NCBI GenBank assembly: GCA_013398295.1
Contig: VZSF01006987.1
Span: 62,001 to 126,000, forward strand
DNA: 64,000 nucleotides
From: Chionis minor
Lineage: Eukaryota > Chordata > Aves > Charadriiformes > Chionididae
Direction: 5' to 3'
Shown in pieces: positions 48,834 through 60,716 of the stretch. A program made the position numbers and the translations under genes. A model generated the notes under the pieces. The model saw only the letters and a program-made list of their open reading frames with translations. It ran no database searches and had not been told where the DNA came from. Position 1 is the first letter of the stretch. Every line of letters begins with the position of its first letter.

Positions 48834-49099
48834 AAGTTTGAAATCTATATTCTCCTAATACTGAAGAAATTGGAGTCAGAGTAAAGTATTTCTTTCATCA
48901 GTCATTCTTGCCATCTTTCTATTGATTGATGTAGAAGGATAATCTCTAATTTACCTTTTTTAGTGCTAAGCTGCTGTGCAGCTGTGAGTGCAATGGCTGC
49001 AGGGCTAGATGAACAGTTAGCAAGTACGAGGGTGATTCCAGACTAATGAAATAGGAGACTGCTTTCTAGATTGTTACATATCCACTGCTTAGCATATGG
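48595..49099. repeat. 505-bp direct duplication, copy 1, left of single N
   Basis: Identical, as far as I compared, to 49101-49605 at an offset of 506. It ends exactly at the N at 49100. It includes the right part of the type-C LTR and its flank. An assembly overlap is the simplest explanation. Confidence 0.95.
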
Positions 49100-49100
49100 N

Positions 49101-49605
49101 CCCTTTGACCAATTTGTGTCAGCTGTCCCGGCTGTCCTGCCCTCCCAGCTTCTTGCCCACTCCCAGCCTACTCTATGAAAGGTGGCAGAGTGAGAAAGAG
49201 AGAAACTGGTTAATTTAATTATAATTAATAATAACAAAACATTGGTGTGTTATCAACAAAATTTTAGTCACAAATCCAAAACATAATATTATGTGGGTTG
49301 TTATGAAGAAAGTTAACTTCATCCAAGGCAGACCCAGCAAAGTTTGAAATCTATATTCTCCTAATACTGAAGAAATTGGAGTCAGAGTAAAGTATTTCTT
49401 TCATCAGTCATTCTTGCCATCTTTCTATTGATTGATGTAGAAGGATAATCTCTAATTTACCTTTTTTAGTGCTAAGCTGCTGTGCAGCTGTGAGTGCAAT
49501 GGCTGCAGGGCTAGATGAACAGTTAGCAAGTACGAGGGTGATTCCAGACTAATGAAATAGGAGACTGCTTTCTAGATTGTTACATATCCACTGCTTAGCA
49601 TATGG
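49101..49605. repeat. 505-bp direct duplication, copy 2, right of single N
   Basis: Second copy of 48595-49099, starting in mid-LTR. Unique sequence follows after 49605. The LTR piece at 49101-49339 is not an independent element. Confidence 0.95.
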
Positions 49606-51123
49606 GCATAAATAGTCTTACAAAGACTATTTCCTACAATGTTATTTAGTGATTGCTTAATATAAGTGCAAAAGTGGTACTAGGAAGAAAATAAAATAAT
49701 TAGGTTTGGAGTGCTTTTAGTCTCCTGTAGTCAAATTAGGCTACTAATCAGCCAGAAATGGGAACTTCATGAAGTGAAAGGCAATATAATTCACTTGGCT
49801 ATGAAGATGGGAATTCTAGACTCTGGTCTCAAGACTGTTTATGTGTTTTTTTCCTATATTTAAAAAAAAAAATATTAAAAAGTTATAAAAGGAAAGAACA
49901 AGATCAAGGAGTTTCTGTGTTTTCTGGAGAATGCCAGAATCATTAGGCTATAGAGTCACATTTTATTTTATTTGATGCCTCTGGAATAATTAATTTTGCA
50001 CACTTTGTTACTCATAGCTGAGAAACCACGAGGAAGTTGAAGCATTACTCCTTACACTAATATAGTATTCATATCTTAACTGAGCACCAGCTGGAGGTTA
50101 GGCAGACTGATAGTCCTAGAGCATCTCAGGCGCCTATTTCAAGGCAAACGAATTGAACTTTTAGCTTCTTCATGACTAAAATACTAAATAAAAAGTCAGA
50201 CTTTGAAAAATGCAGAAATGTTTAGGATTCAGTTTTTTAAGCACAGCTGATTTACAACAGTTCATATGCTATAGATTATCACACCTGACTTCTCATTGAC
50301 CCCAATTTTAATATGCTAGGCAACTGTATCCCACTATTAGCAGTTTTACTAACTGAAGAGTATGTTTGTAAATATTACCTACATTGGAGCTGGACATGGA
50401 TTATGGAATTTGAATTAAGTCTTTCCTTTTGGAGTCAGAATCCAAAATTTACTTTGCTCAAGAATCAAATCTTGATTCTGTTACCTAAAGCTGCAGATCT
50501 GGTGCTGCTTGATATTTCAGTGGTTATTCTAGACCACCAGCTGTCAATGTGGAAGACTGCATGTCTTCTGTGTCATAATTTTCAGCCTCCTGCAGTTATC
50601 TCAAATGTACTGAAATAACTCAGATATCACTATGAAGTACTTAAGGCACAGAATGAAGAACAGAAAGACAATATAAGAAGATATCCTGTATTCTGTTGTA
50701 AATTATGTGACAAAATTATTTCCTGTACACTGACTGTTATAATTTTCACACCTGCTGAATTTAGTTAGCCAACCTTCACTATGATACTGCCATGGTGTAT
50801 TGTTATTTGCACTTAAGTGTTTGTATTTGAAGAGATCATGTAGGAGGTCCTTAAACTGCAGCACGTAAAATGAGATAAGATGCTTGTGTTCGGGCACGAG
50901 TCCCACCCTTATGTTCCAGTTATTGTCAAAAAAGGGAAATGTCACACATTTATTTTCATTTCATTGCAGACATTGAAAGTTATATTAGTTTAACACTGTC
51001 CTAAAGGCTTTATATTACTACAATAGCAGCAAAACTATATCACATTTTAATACTTAGAAAGCATTCAACATGGCTGCAGAAAATGAGCAGCAAATTACTC
51101 TGACATCTTCTCTGCATGAATAT
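49606..51123. other. No gene or recognised element
   Basis: Unassigned DNA. The 101-codon plus frame at 50313-50618 starts with a hydrophobic stretch but shows no domain, and its length is not unusual for this base composition. An A run lies at 49861-49872. Confidence 0.55.
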
Positions 51124-52020
51124 TCATAGAATCATAAAATTGTTTAGGTTGGAAAAAAACTTTCAGATCATCGACTCCAACAGTTAATCTAGCGCTTCCA
51201 AAACCACCACAAAACCATGTCCCTAAGCACGTCTACACGTCTTTTAAATACCTTCAGGGACGGTGACTCAACCATTTTCCTGGGCAGCCTGTTCCAATAA
51301 GTGATAATCGTTTCAGTGAAGAAAATTTTCCTTATACCCAATCTAAACCTTCCCTAGTGCAACTTGAGGCCATTTTCTCTTGTCCTTTCACTTGATACTT
51401 GGAAGAAGAGGCTGACAACCGCCTCTCTACAACCTGCTTTCAGGTAGTTGTGGAGAGCAGTAAAGTCTCTCCTCAATCTCCTTTTCTCCAAACTAAACAA
51501 CCCCAGTTCCCTCCACCACTGCTCATAAGTCTTGTGCTCTAGATCCTTCACCAGCTGTGTTGCTCATCTTTGGACACACTCCAGCACCTCAATGTCTTTC
51601 CTGTAGTGAGGGGCCCAAAACTGAACACAGTATTCTAGGTATGGCCTCACCAGTGCCAAGTACAGGGGGGACAGTCAATTCCCTAGTCCTGCTGGCAACA
51701 CTACTCCTGTTGACAAGTGATGGAAAGTGTCTTGGTGAGCACATCTGTCAACTCCCTCAGTAACCTTCCTTGAGTGGATCCCACCCAGCCCCATAGATTT
51801 GTGTGTTTCTAAGTGGTGTAGCAGGTTACTAACCCTTTCCCCTTGGGTTATGGGGCCTTCATTCTGCTCCCCACCCCCGTCTTCCAGCTCAGGCAGTTGG
51901 GTACCTGGAGAAAAGCTGCTCTTACTGTTTGAGACTGAGGCAAAGAAGGCATTAAGTACCTCAGCCTTTTACTCATACTTTTTTCACTGTTTCCCCAGCA
52001 TCCAATAAAGGCAGGAGGGT
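51124..52020 (-). mobile_element. CR1 LINE, about 900 bp of 3' part (antisense)
   Basis: Starts with the CR1 terminus 'catagaatcataaaattg' and continues through 'aaaaccaccacaaaaccatg', 'ctgggcagcctgttccaat', 'tctcctcaatctccttttct', 'gaggggcccaaaactgaac', 'acaagtgatggaaagtgtct' and 'gcatccaataaaggcagg'. The intact 3' end and truncated 5' end are typical of CR1 retrotransposition. It is a different subtype from the copy at 13212 but resembles the short tail at 13112-13208. Confidence 0.9.
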
Positions 52021-53390
52021 ATTTTTAGTAATGTAGGATATCTTGGGTCATTGAGTCTACACTAAGTGTAGACCTTGTTCCACGTGAAGAAGTAAACTGA
52101 ACTGCAATGCACCATCTTATCAAATTCAATCTTAATCCCAACTGGTTTGTTTAACCTCCTTTTCAAGAAAGTTTTGCACCTCATTCTCATGGTTATGAAC
52201 TCTTTTAATTTTCAGGAACATGAGCAGAAAGGCAATAGTGAGAAGGACTGCATTCTTTATACTTTCTTGTTGCTGCAGATGGCATTGTCTCTCTCCAAAT
52301 AGCTGTCCTTGGCAGAAAACATTAAATACCTCACCATATGTATGCTATGTAACTGATGTTATTCTGATTATATATGTTTCTAGAGTTGGTTTATCATGCA
52401 GAAGTTAAGTACAGGGTACAGGGAATGACTGTTGAGGTGGTTGAATGATTTCTATTTTTTAAATATACTGATAAATTAAATAGAAGTGGCAATTAGCTGT
52501 CTCCAAATAATAAGCTAATTGCATTCTTAGAAAATGGATATACAGTCAACTGGACATACAAGAAGTTAATTTCCTTGGTTTACCTAGCATATGGGAACAT
52601 GCTGTTTTTCAGTATTTCTGTTCAGAGGATTTAATTTTTTATTTCAAACACCATTTTCTGTGGTATGCCTAGAAAATATTGTAGAATAAAATTGCCACAG
52701 CATTCTGTATACTACTTTCATCTTCACAGTAAATGCTTGTATTCTTGCCAAAAACTTTGTTGGAGTTTCAGGCTCTTTTCAGTCTTATTTCTTGATCACG
52801 TTTTAGCTAGGGGACAATACTTATGTAACACACCTCATTCAAAACAAAAGTGCATAAAACAGGATTGACAAATATGTGAATGATACTCATCAGACTCTCA
52901 AACATCTAAATGTTTCATTAACAAACAATTTTGATTAAGTTTCTACAGTCATGACTTTTTCAAAAGAGCTTTTAGAAAGTGTGAACAAATATGATGTAAA
53001 TATTTTATTAATTTTTGTTATTTAGTAGTTTTAGGTGGACTATAACTATTGAATAATGGAATAGCAAGTTTTCAATAAAGAAATCGATAGTTCAGCATAA
53101 ATTTACAATAGTTACTGCAGGTATCTATTTCTTCTACAGACATAAAACCTTCAGAATAATTCACATTTCCATTCTAAGCAATTCAGTGAATACTTTTCCC
53201 ACATATCAATAATTAATTTTGATGAATACTATGGAATGAATTAAAAGTAAAGGTTGTATAAGCAATATAATAAATACAAAAAGCTGTACAAAAATACACA
53301 CATTTACACACACAGTGCTGTTTTGCTGAAAATCCTTAGACAACTCATAATACTATTAAGAGTTCCACTTTAAAAATAAATAATTAAATA
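52021..53390. other. No gene; short perfect palindrome
   Basis: Unassigned AT-rich DNA containing the 19-bp palindrome at 52055-52073. Short frames of 62-67 codons (52220-52408, 52665-52868) show nothing recognisable. Confidence 0.6.
52055..52073. repeat. 19-bp perfect inverted repeat (9-1-9)
   Basis: GTCTACACT, one A, then AGTGTAGAC. It could form a small hairpin or be a symmetrical protein-binding site, or it could be chance. Confidence 0.85.
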
Positions 53391-55145
53391 TGAACTTACT
53401 GAAAAAAGTCTCCTTAGCTCTGAAAACTTTTGTTTTCTTTTGGTACTTCCACAAAATTTTTCACAGGCACAGTATCACTTGTTAAGATGCCTCCATCTGG
53501 TAATGAATAACCAATGATATTTGCACCAACAAAGGTGTGGAATGTTGTCTGAAGGTTCATCTTGTAAGGTAAACCAGTCCCTAGTGATCTGACAAAGCAT
53601 TGAAAATAATATGTAACATACTGCTCATACGTACAAAATTCTTTTGCACCATTTTAAGAAACCTGCCCAAACACCTCATATAGGAGATTCTTGGTACTGC
53701 AGGAATGTCTTTGGTTTTTTTCTTTAGTAGGACAGTCTCCCCGACTCTCCTCAAGTAATAGTACAGATACTATTTCTGTCTATAGCAACAACTATCTCAG
53801 GAAAATCCCTGGCCTCTTGAAGTATTCACTTTCTTCACTCAAATATAACAAAAAACATCAGTAAATGTAGCAACACCTTGGAACCTGGTTTGACTTTTTA
53901 TATCCACTGAGCTATCATAGTGCTTCTTGGCAGATGTTACTATTATCAAATAGCAGCAAAAGATTCGTTTCAACCTAAAAATTTCCTGTTGTCAGAAGGG
54001 TTACAGGTGTCTATCAGAAAGTTTCCCATCAAGTCAATGTTTTTTGTTTGACTACAACTGGAAAGATAACTTCAGAGAAGTATTAGCATTTTTTTCCTCT
54101 CTGCAAATCTACTATTAGTCTAATGTGATTTTTTTATATCATCAACCCTCAAGTGTAGTGGCCTTATGAGATGCACCTGCCACAGTATCAGCAAGGCTCA
54201 GGAGCAAGCAAATAAAACACATGCTTCAGGGGGATATCAGTGTGAAGCTTCTGAAATGAAGCAGGATAAAAACGCTGTGGAGTAAATGTAACCTGTGTAC
54301 CCTGGAGAAGTATGGCACATTGCACCTGTAGCAGAATATAGAAGCACTCAGAGAGTGACATTTTTAGCATCACTCTAGAATACTAAAGCAGCTGTCTGAT
54401 CATGCAGTGGAAAGGTAGGTAGTATTCCTCAGAAGCATTTGAGTTCCTGTGCTGATGTTAAGGTTAGGAATACTCTGCTTACAATTTCTGAAAGATATTG
54501 GTGTACTTGGAAATGCAACCGGCGTAGATATTCCTTGATAACTTGTCCATAAGTTTGTCCTGTGATTCAATGATGTCTGCATCATTTATAAGAAATGATT
54601 CCTTCCTTCTTTGAGGCTTCATACGGTGTTACAACAGCTTGAAATTCTGTTCACTTCATGCCATAAATTGTTATCTGTATGCTTACCAGGAAGATATCCT
54701 TGGTAGAATAATCTAAATAACAGCTCTTCTGAGCCTAATGATAGTGTCCAAGCCTAATAGTTTCTCCAAAGAATTTCTGGTATGAGATAATTTTTCATGA
54801 AATTTTAGAAGAAAAAACAACAACAAAACAAAACCCAAACATATGCCATCATCTTCTACAGAGCAATTGTTATTTTCATCTATGTCAGCAGGGCTTCTTG
54901 CATCCTCTAATCTCTGAACTGCAAAGCATGAACTCTCTCTGTAGAAGCAAGAGTCAAGAAAAAGTACTAAATGATAAAGACAGCATTGTTGATTATCTCA
55001 GACTTGGAAAACTTTGATCCCACCAGTCTGTGCTATTCTTCCAAACACAGAAACTCCAGCTGTTTATGAATACCAAGTATTTCTTAATTGCATTTTAACA
55101 TATGTGATGTGAACTCTCACCCTTTCATTCTTCTTCCTTTCTCCT
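53391..55145 (-). other. Unassigned block with coding-like, broken minus-strand frames
   Basis: I cannot assign this stretch. On the minus strand, 53653 down to 53414 is open for 79 codons before TAA and reads like an ordinary protein (for example ...FHTFVGANIIGYSLPDGG...). The same frame is open for about 43 codons before a single TAA at 53656-53654. Guanine is enriched at codon position 1 (about 22 of 79, against 13 and 11 at positions 2 and 3). Other short open blocks (54400-54585, 54188-54373) and splice-like motifs (GTAAGT at 53399-53394, 'cttctacag' at 54947-54939) also occur. Frame changes and stops rule out one intact gene. Open runs of this length are expected by chance in 64 kb, so support is weak. 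Confidence 0.2.
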
Positions 55146-56733
55146 TCCATCACAAAGGACAAGGGGAAAGCTGAAGTATTCAAAGCCTTCTTCATCTCAG
55201 TCTTCGCTGCTAGGAATGGCCTTCAGGAATCCCAGGCCTCTGGGACCAGAGGGAAAGTCTGGAGAAAGGGAGACTCACTGCCAGTGGAGGAGCAGCTTTG
55301 GGAATATTTAAACAAACCACATAGGCAAATCTATGGGACCTAATCGGATGGACCCACAGGTGCTAAGGGAACAGGCTGATGTCCGTTAATCCTCTCTTGA
55401 TAATCTTTGAAAGTCCATACTGGCTGGAGGAGGTTCTTGAGGACTGAAACATAAAATGGCATTACTTTCTTTGGGAGGGACAAGGTGAATCCAGGAAACT
55501 TCAGGCCAAGAGGGTGAAAGACAAGAAGGTTATCCAAAGTAGACAGCATGGATTTATGAAGGAGGAATGCCTGCATGACCTGATAGCCTTCTATAATGAG
55601 AAGACTGTCTTGGTAGGCAAGGGGAGAGCAGTGGTTGCTGTCTGTCTCAATTTTACTAAGACCTTTGACACTATTTCCCATTACAACCTCATACACAAGA
55701 TGACAAACTATGGGTTAGATAGGTGGAGAATGAAGTGGACTGAAAACTAGATGAATGGCTGGGCTTGGAGCATTGTGATCAGTGTTTCAAAGACCAGCTG
55801 GAGGGCAGTAACTATTGGGGCTCCCTGGGGATCAAAACTAGAGCCAAGAGTGCATAACATCCTCATTAATCACTTGGATGATATGACAGAGTGCATGCTC
55901 AGCAAGTTTTCAGACAATACAAAACAGGAAGGAGTGGCTGATACACCAGCAGGAGCTACACTCAGGCAAGAATCTCTTGAATTTCAAAAAAGGGAACTGC
56001 AGAGTCCTGCCTCTGGGCAATAATAACCACTGGCACTAGGAAATGCTGGGAGACAACTAGATGGAAAATAACTTTGAAGAGAAGGACCTGGTGGACAACA
56101 AATTGGAGATGAGCCAGCAATGCTCACTTATGGCAAAAAAGTACAAACCCATGCTGGGCTACTCTGGAAGGAGCACTGCCAGCAGGTTGAGGGAAGTGAT
56201 CCTTCCCCTCTACTCTGCACTGGTGAGGCCACATCTGGAGTACATTGTGCAGATCTGGGTTCCCTCATATAACTGAGACATGGATATACTGGAGCAAGAC
56301 CAACAAAGGAACATGTAGATTATTAAGGGCTTGGAACATCTGACATACAGGGAGAAGCTGAGAGAAATGAGACACTTCATTGTGGAGAAGAGAATGCTCA
56401 GGCAGATCTTATCAGCTTGTGTAAATACCTGATGGGAAGGAATGAAGAAGATGGAGCCAGAGTCCATCTGGCAACCATAGTGCCCAATGACAGGATGAGA
56501 AGCAGTGGGCACAAGTTTACACACAAGAAATTTCGTCTGAACACAAGAAAAAATTCTACCCTGAGAGTGTTGAACACTAGAACAAGTTGCCTAGACAGGT
56601 TGTAGAGTCTCCGTCCTTGGAGGTATTCAAAACCTGACTCAATGCAATTCTGAGCAATTTGCTCTACCTGGTGTGCTTTGAGCACAGGTTGGGACTAGAC
56701 ACCTTCCATCCTCAACCATTCTGTAATTCTTTG
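55146..56733 (+). mobile_element. CR1 LINE, about 1.6 kb with reverse-transcriptase region and 3' end (sense)
   Basis: The longest uninterrupted CR1 here. It covers the segment before reverse transcriptase ('ccttcttcatctcagtcttc'), the reverse-transcriptase core, the connection region and a diverged 3' tail ('caaccattctgtaattct'). Frames of 78, 90 and 71 codons (55514-55750, 55751-56023, 56061-56276) are consecutive fragments of the ORF2 protein broken by stops. In the first, 'FTKTFDTISH' corresponds to the conserved SKAFDTVSH motif. In the second, 'FSDNTK' stands where the catalytic F/YADD box belongs, so the second aspartate is lost. The block between the two core parts is deleted near 55480-55510. 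The element is dead. Confidence 0.92.
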
Positions 56734-59700
56734 TCTCTGTGAGTCCACTGTGTGGGAACATAATAATTTAGTGCCTTTTTAGTTTCCTTTACTTGTCGAC
56801 ACATGACTGTCACGAAAGATGGACAAAGAGGGATCTCCCAAAGTGCCTAAGATAGCACTAGAGGTCTATTTCTGAGCCACTTAATTAAAAATCCTTTTCT
56901 TGACATCGCTGCTATTCAGCAAATTTTACAAATACATTCACTACAGTTCAGCTTTTTCATTAAACAAATTTGAATTTTAAAAAACTTACAACAACATGCC
57001 AACAGGTTAAGCTTTAGAGTCAACCTTATGGATAGCTCTGTTTACTTTCCTCAACAGTAACATTTTACAAGCCTCTAGAGGATTCGTGATCACAAGTCAC
57101 AAACTATTGAGAAAAAGGTCAAGCAATGAAATTTCTAAAAGATAATGCTAGGATAGTTGAAATGTTTTGGATCACTGCTTTTTCAGAACAGTAATGTACA
57201 AAATAGAATAAAACAGAGAAAGAGCAAAAAAACCTTAGCTATTGTATTAATTTATTTTTTTTTAAAAAAGTAAACCAGTCTCCTAAATGTTAATTCCTAA
57301 TATTCTCATTTTATTAATGATAGGATTTAATTATGACTTATTTGCCATACTGAAACTATATATTTATACTGATTTTCTGTTTCAGCAATGGTAAACCACT
57401 ACTTAACAATTACATTCTAGGTAAGGTTGTTTTTATCAAAAGGAAGTTTATTAACTAAAGCAAAAATATAGTGAGTCTCATAGCAAGAAATATTTAATAA
57501 ACTGGAGTTTAAAATTGAAGAAAGATTCTAAAAGTAAACAAACAAATAAGACAACAAACCAAACCAGCCAATCAACCAAGCAACCAAACCCCTGTTTAAT
57601 TATAAAAGCTCTGTATAGCTGTATAGATAATTTTTTTTGTTACCTCTCAGCATATAAATTCTCAAATCCATTTCCTCTTAGACTCTGCTTCAGGGGAGAA
57701 AAAAAAAAAAAAGACGTTATCTTTGTCTTCTGAGCAACAATAACTAATTTCTGCAAAGTTCACTTTCTGTAACTATCAACAGTTTTTTAGTTGAGAAAGA
57801 ATATCAACTCTGCCAGATGACTGTCGTATACTGACTATATGCTTACAATAATAACATGACTAATTAAATAATATATAAATAAGGTAATTATAACTAAATC
57901 ATAAATAAAGGGATAATTAAGTAATGAAAGTTTAATAGTATTTGGTGTCGAGGGTAAAAATTTTTAAAAGAACAAGGATGAATATTTTTCAAACCTTTTG
58001 TTAGGCCCTATAGCTTTAGTCAATGCTATTTATGGTGAAAACTCTCTTGAGCAAAGTTCCTTTAAATGTGAACTTTATCTGAAAACAGAATAGGGCATGT
58101 AATNCATGTAATTCAAAATATTTTCTTAATAGTCTAGAAGTCATTTCAAAATTCTTTTATTCATCAGCTTTGGCCAGGTCAATATAGAAGTAACTGGATA
58201 TTTACAGGAAATGATCACAGTGTCTCTCCCTAATCCTTTAATGAATTTTCAAAAGCCTGGAAGCGACAATAGCCATGCATGTCTATTTTCACTGGTCTCT
58301 TAACTCAGTGATTGCTGGGTTATGTACAGAAATGTTCAAGTGTATTTCGGATAAACACTTGAACTATACTGAATTAACTCAGACATTTGCAGAAAGGAAA
58401 GGCATACCTGAAACTTTTTTTCTCCTAATACACTGCCTATGTTCCACAACAGTTAGAAATAAAAATATTCATTTAAAAAAAAAAAAAAAATAATAGTTTC
58501 AACCTCCTCTATATGTTTTATTTGTGTATTTCTATTATCTTTCATCTTCACACTGAAAAACCCCACAGAACTAAGAACAAGAAAAATAATAACTTGCATT
58601 TAGACATTTTGTAATTACGTAATTTTAATATATCAACAGTTGTTCAACTGTGTTACAACCCTAAAGCAATAAGATTAATTTTTAACTGTAGATATTACTA
58701 ATTGTTAATACGATTTAAATTGTAATAATCCTTAGAGAATCATTAGTTACAGCCTTATGGGTTCCACAGAGCATTAATTTACCATGGAGATTTGATTTTG
58801 TTTTCTTTTGCACTCTTAGCAAACCCGTAGTCTGAACAGTGCAGAAATATGCTAAAAGTGTCCCATAGTTATTACAATGAAATGTATCAAAATACATATG
58901 GGCAGAACATGACTACTTAGTATCACACTTTGGAAAAATGTGAAAAATGGAAAAATGGGAGAATTTATTGTACACAAAAAATTGTGTCAGAGAAGCAGCA
59001 GTAAAAGTGCTTGAATAACCTTAATTTGTCCCTCTTATGGTTATGCATTATTATACAAGCTCAGGCAGTTTTCCTTATGTAGGACGACTCCTTCATTCAG
59101 AAAGATCTGCTATGCAAGACTGTGTCTTCTCACTGTTCAGTGTACGGCTCCACAACCTGTATATTGCATACTGCTTCAGGACATGCTATAAACTAGGATC
59201 ATCAATTTCCATATGATTTTTCTATGCTCTTCCATACTGTGCCTGACTGCTTTACAAATATTAGTAAGATTATTTCCTGCAGTTCTTTCTCAACCTTTCT
59301 ATTTTACAGAACGAGTCATGCTTACATGGCGGTCAACATAGCCATTTACCCGGATGTTAAACTGAGATGCCAGGTTGCTATTTTTTCCATGCTGCCTAGT
59401 ATTGCATATATTTTTTTATATGCATTCAAACCACACCTTCTGTAGAATTTATTCACATTTATCTCTACAGCTAATGCACCATTGGTTTAGAGATCTGAGA
59501 GAAATATCATTGCTAAAGCATCAGATAAAAACTTTGTAAGCTATTAGGTACCAGTGCAGCTAAACTGGCATAAGTATGTGAATGGCAATGCAGTGAAATG
59601 GATTGGAAAACTGATACAGCTCAAAAACAATGAAAAAGAAAGAAATTTATTTTAAGTCTAGGTTGTCTACCACCCAAGTTGTCTGCAAATGAACAGCTTG

Positions 59701-60385
59701 CACAAATGTTTGAAATTATGAGAGAAACTGGATTATGTACTAATGTTAATTTGGCTTTTAGTGCATGAAGAAAATAATAGCTACAAAAAACTGCAGTGGA
59801 AACTTCTCAAGTTCTTCTTTCAGTACTATGAAAATCCCAAATAAGGGAAAAAAAAAAACCAATGCTAGAATGTGACAGATGAAATCTTGGGATTTTGATA
59901 TCACTTAGTGAATATTTATCTTAGTTGAAATTACATACTCGTAATTTACTGATAAAGTTACAACTTAAAAAATGGGAAGAATGAAACTCATATACCTGAA
60001 GTTTCCAGTATTAAGATATTGATCCTTGCTAGGTATCATATAAGGAGATTCAGGAAAAGTTAATGACACCAGTTAAGAGTTTGCTAGTTCAGCTAAAGAG
60101 AATAGGGTTTTGAGATTAGAAAAAACCTCAGTGAAATGAAAGAAGAAATGTTTCCTTGAATCAATCACTTGATTGATCAGTTGCTGAGCCTCCAGAGAGA
60201 TGGCTTACTTTAAAGAAAAATTATCTATGAAAATTATTTATAGAATCCGATTTTTTTTTTCAAAAATCATTTTGTAGAGGTGAAATTATTAATAAAACTG
60301 AAAAATAGTAGGAAAAAATACCATTGGATGAAAAAATATTCAGGTACAAGTAAGGGAAATGAAGAAATCACTACTTGCTACTTAA
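56734..60385. other. No gene or recognised element
   Basis: Unassigned AT-rich DNA with A-rich runs at 57698-57713 and 58476-58490, an A/C-rich block with 'aaacaaac' and 'caaccaag' units at 57535-57592, and a single N at 58104 flanked by an 8-bp repeat. Frames of 72-73 codons show nothing recognisable. Confidence 0.6.
58096..58112. repeat. 8-bp direct repeat flanking single N
   Basis: catgtaat, one N (58104), catgtaat. It is a miniature version of the three large duplications beside N in this window and most likely another unmerged contig overlap. Confidence 0.75.
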
Positions 60386-60427
60386 AAAAAACCCCAAACA
60401 AACAAAAACCAAAAAAACCCCCCAACT
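60386..60427. repeat. A/C-rich low-complexity run beside CR1
   Basis: Runs of A with CC/CCC interruptions, ending in a run of C immediately before the CR1 terminus. Such A/C-rich tracts also occur near the CR1 copy ending at 23785. Confidence 0.75.
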
Positions 60428-60716
60428 TCATAGAGTCACAGAATCACAGAACAGTTGAAGCTGGAATTGACTTCTGAAGATCCCTTAATGCATTTCTGGG
60501 TCATGCTCAACTTGTCCACCAGGACCCTCAGATCCTTTTCTGCCAAGATGCTTTTCAGCTAGCCACCAGTGTGTATTGGCACGTGGGTTTATTCCTGCTC
60601 AGAGGCAGGACGTTGCAGTTTCCTTTGCTGAATTCCATGAGGTTCCTGTTAGCCCATCTCTCCAGCCTGTTGAGGTCCCTCTGGATGGCAGCAGAAGCAT
60701 CTGTTATATTTTTGTG
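60428..60716 (-). mobile_element. CR1 LINE with internal deletion (antisense)
   Basis: The CR1 terminus 'tcatagagtcacagaatcac' and about 50 bases of tail are joined at about 60482-60490 directly to an upstream internal CR1 block ('gtccaccaggaccctcagat', 'tgaattccatgaggttcctg', 'ttgaggtccctctggatggc'). Several hundred bases present between these two regions in the copy at 20902-21770 are missing. Plus-strand frames of 73 and 93 codons over it are antisense to the element. Confidence 0.85.

Noticed and set aside
50313..50618. 101-codon plus-strand frame with hydrophobic start
   Set aside because: The length is near the chance maximum for this composition. No domain, promoter or splice context supports it.
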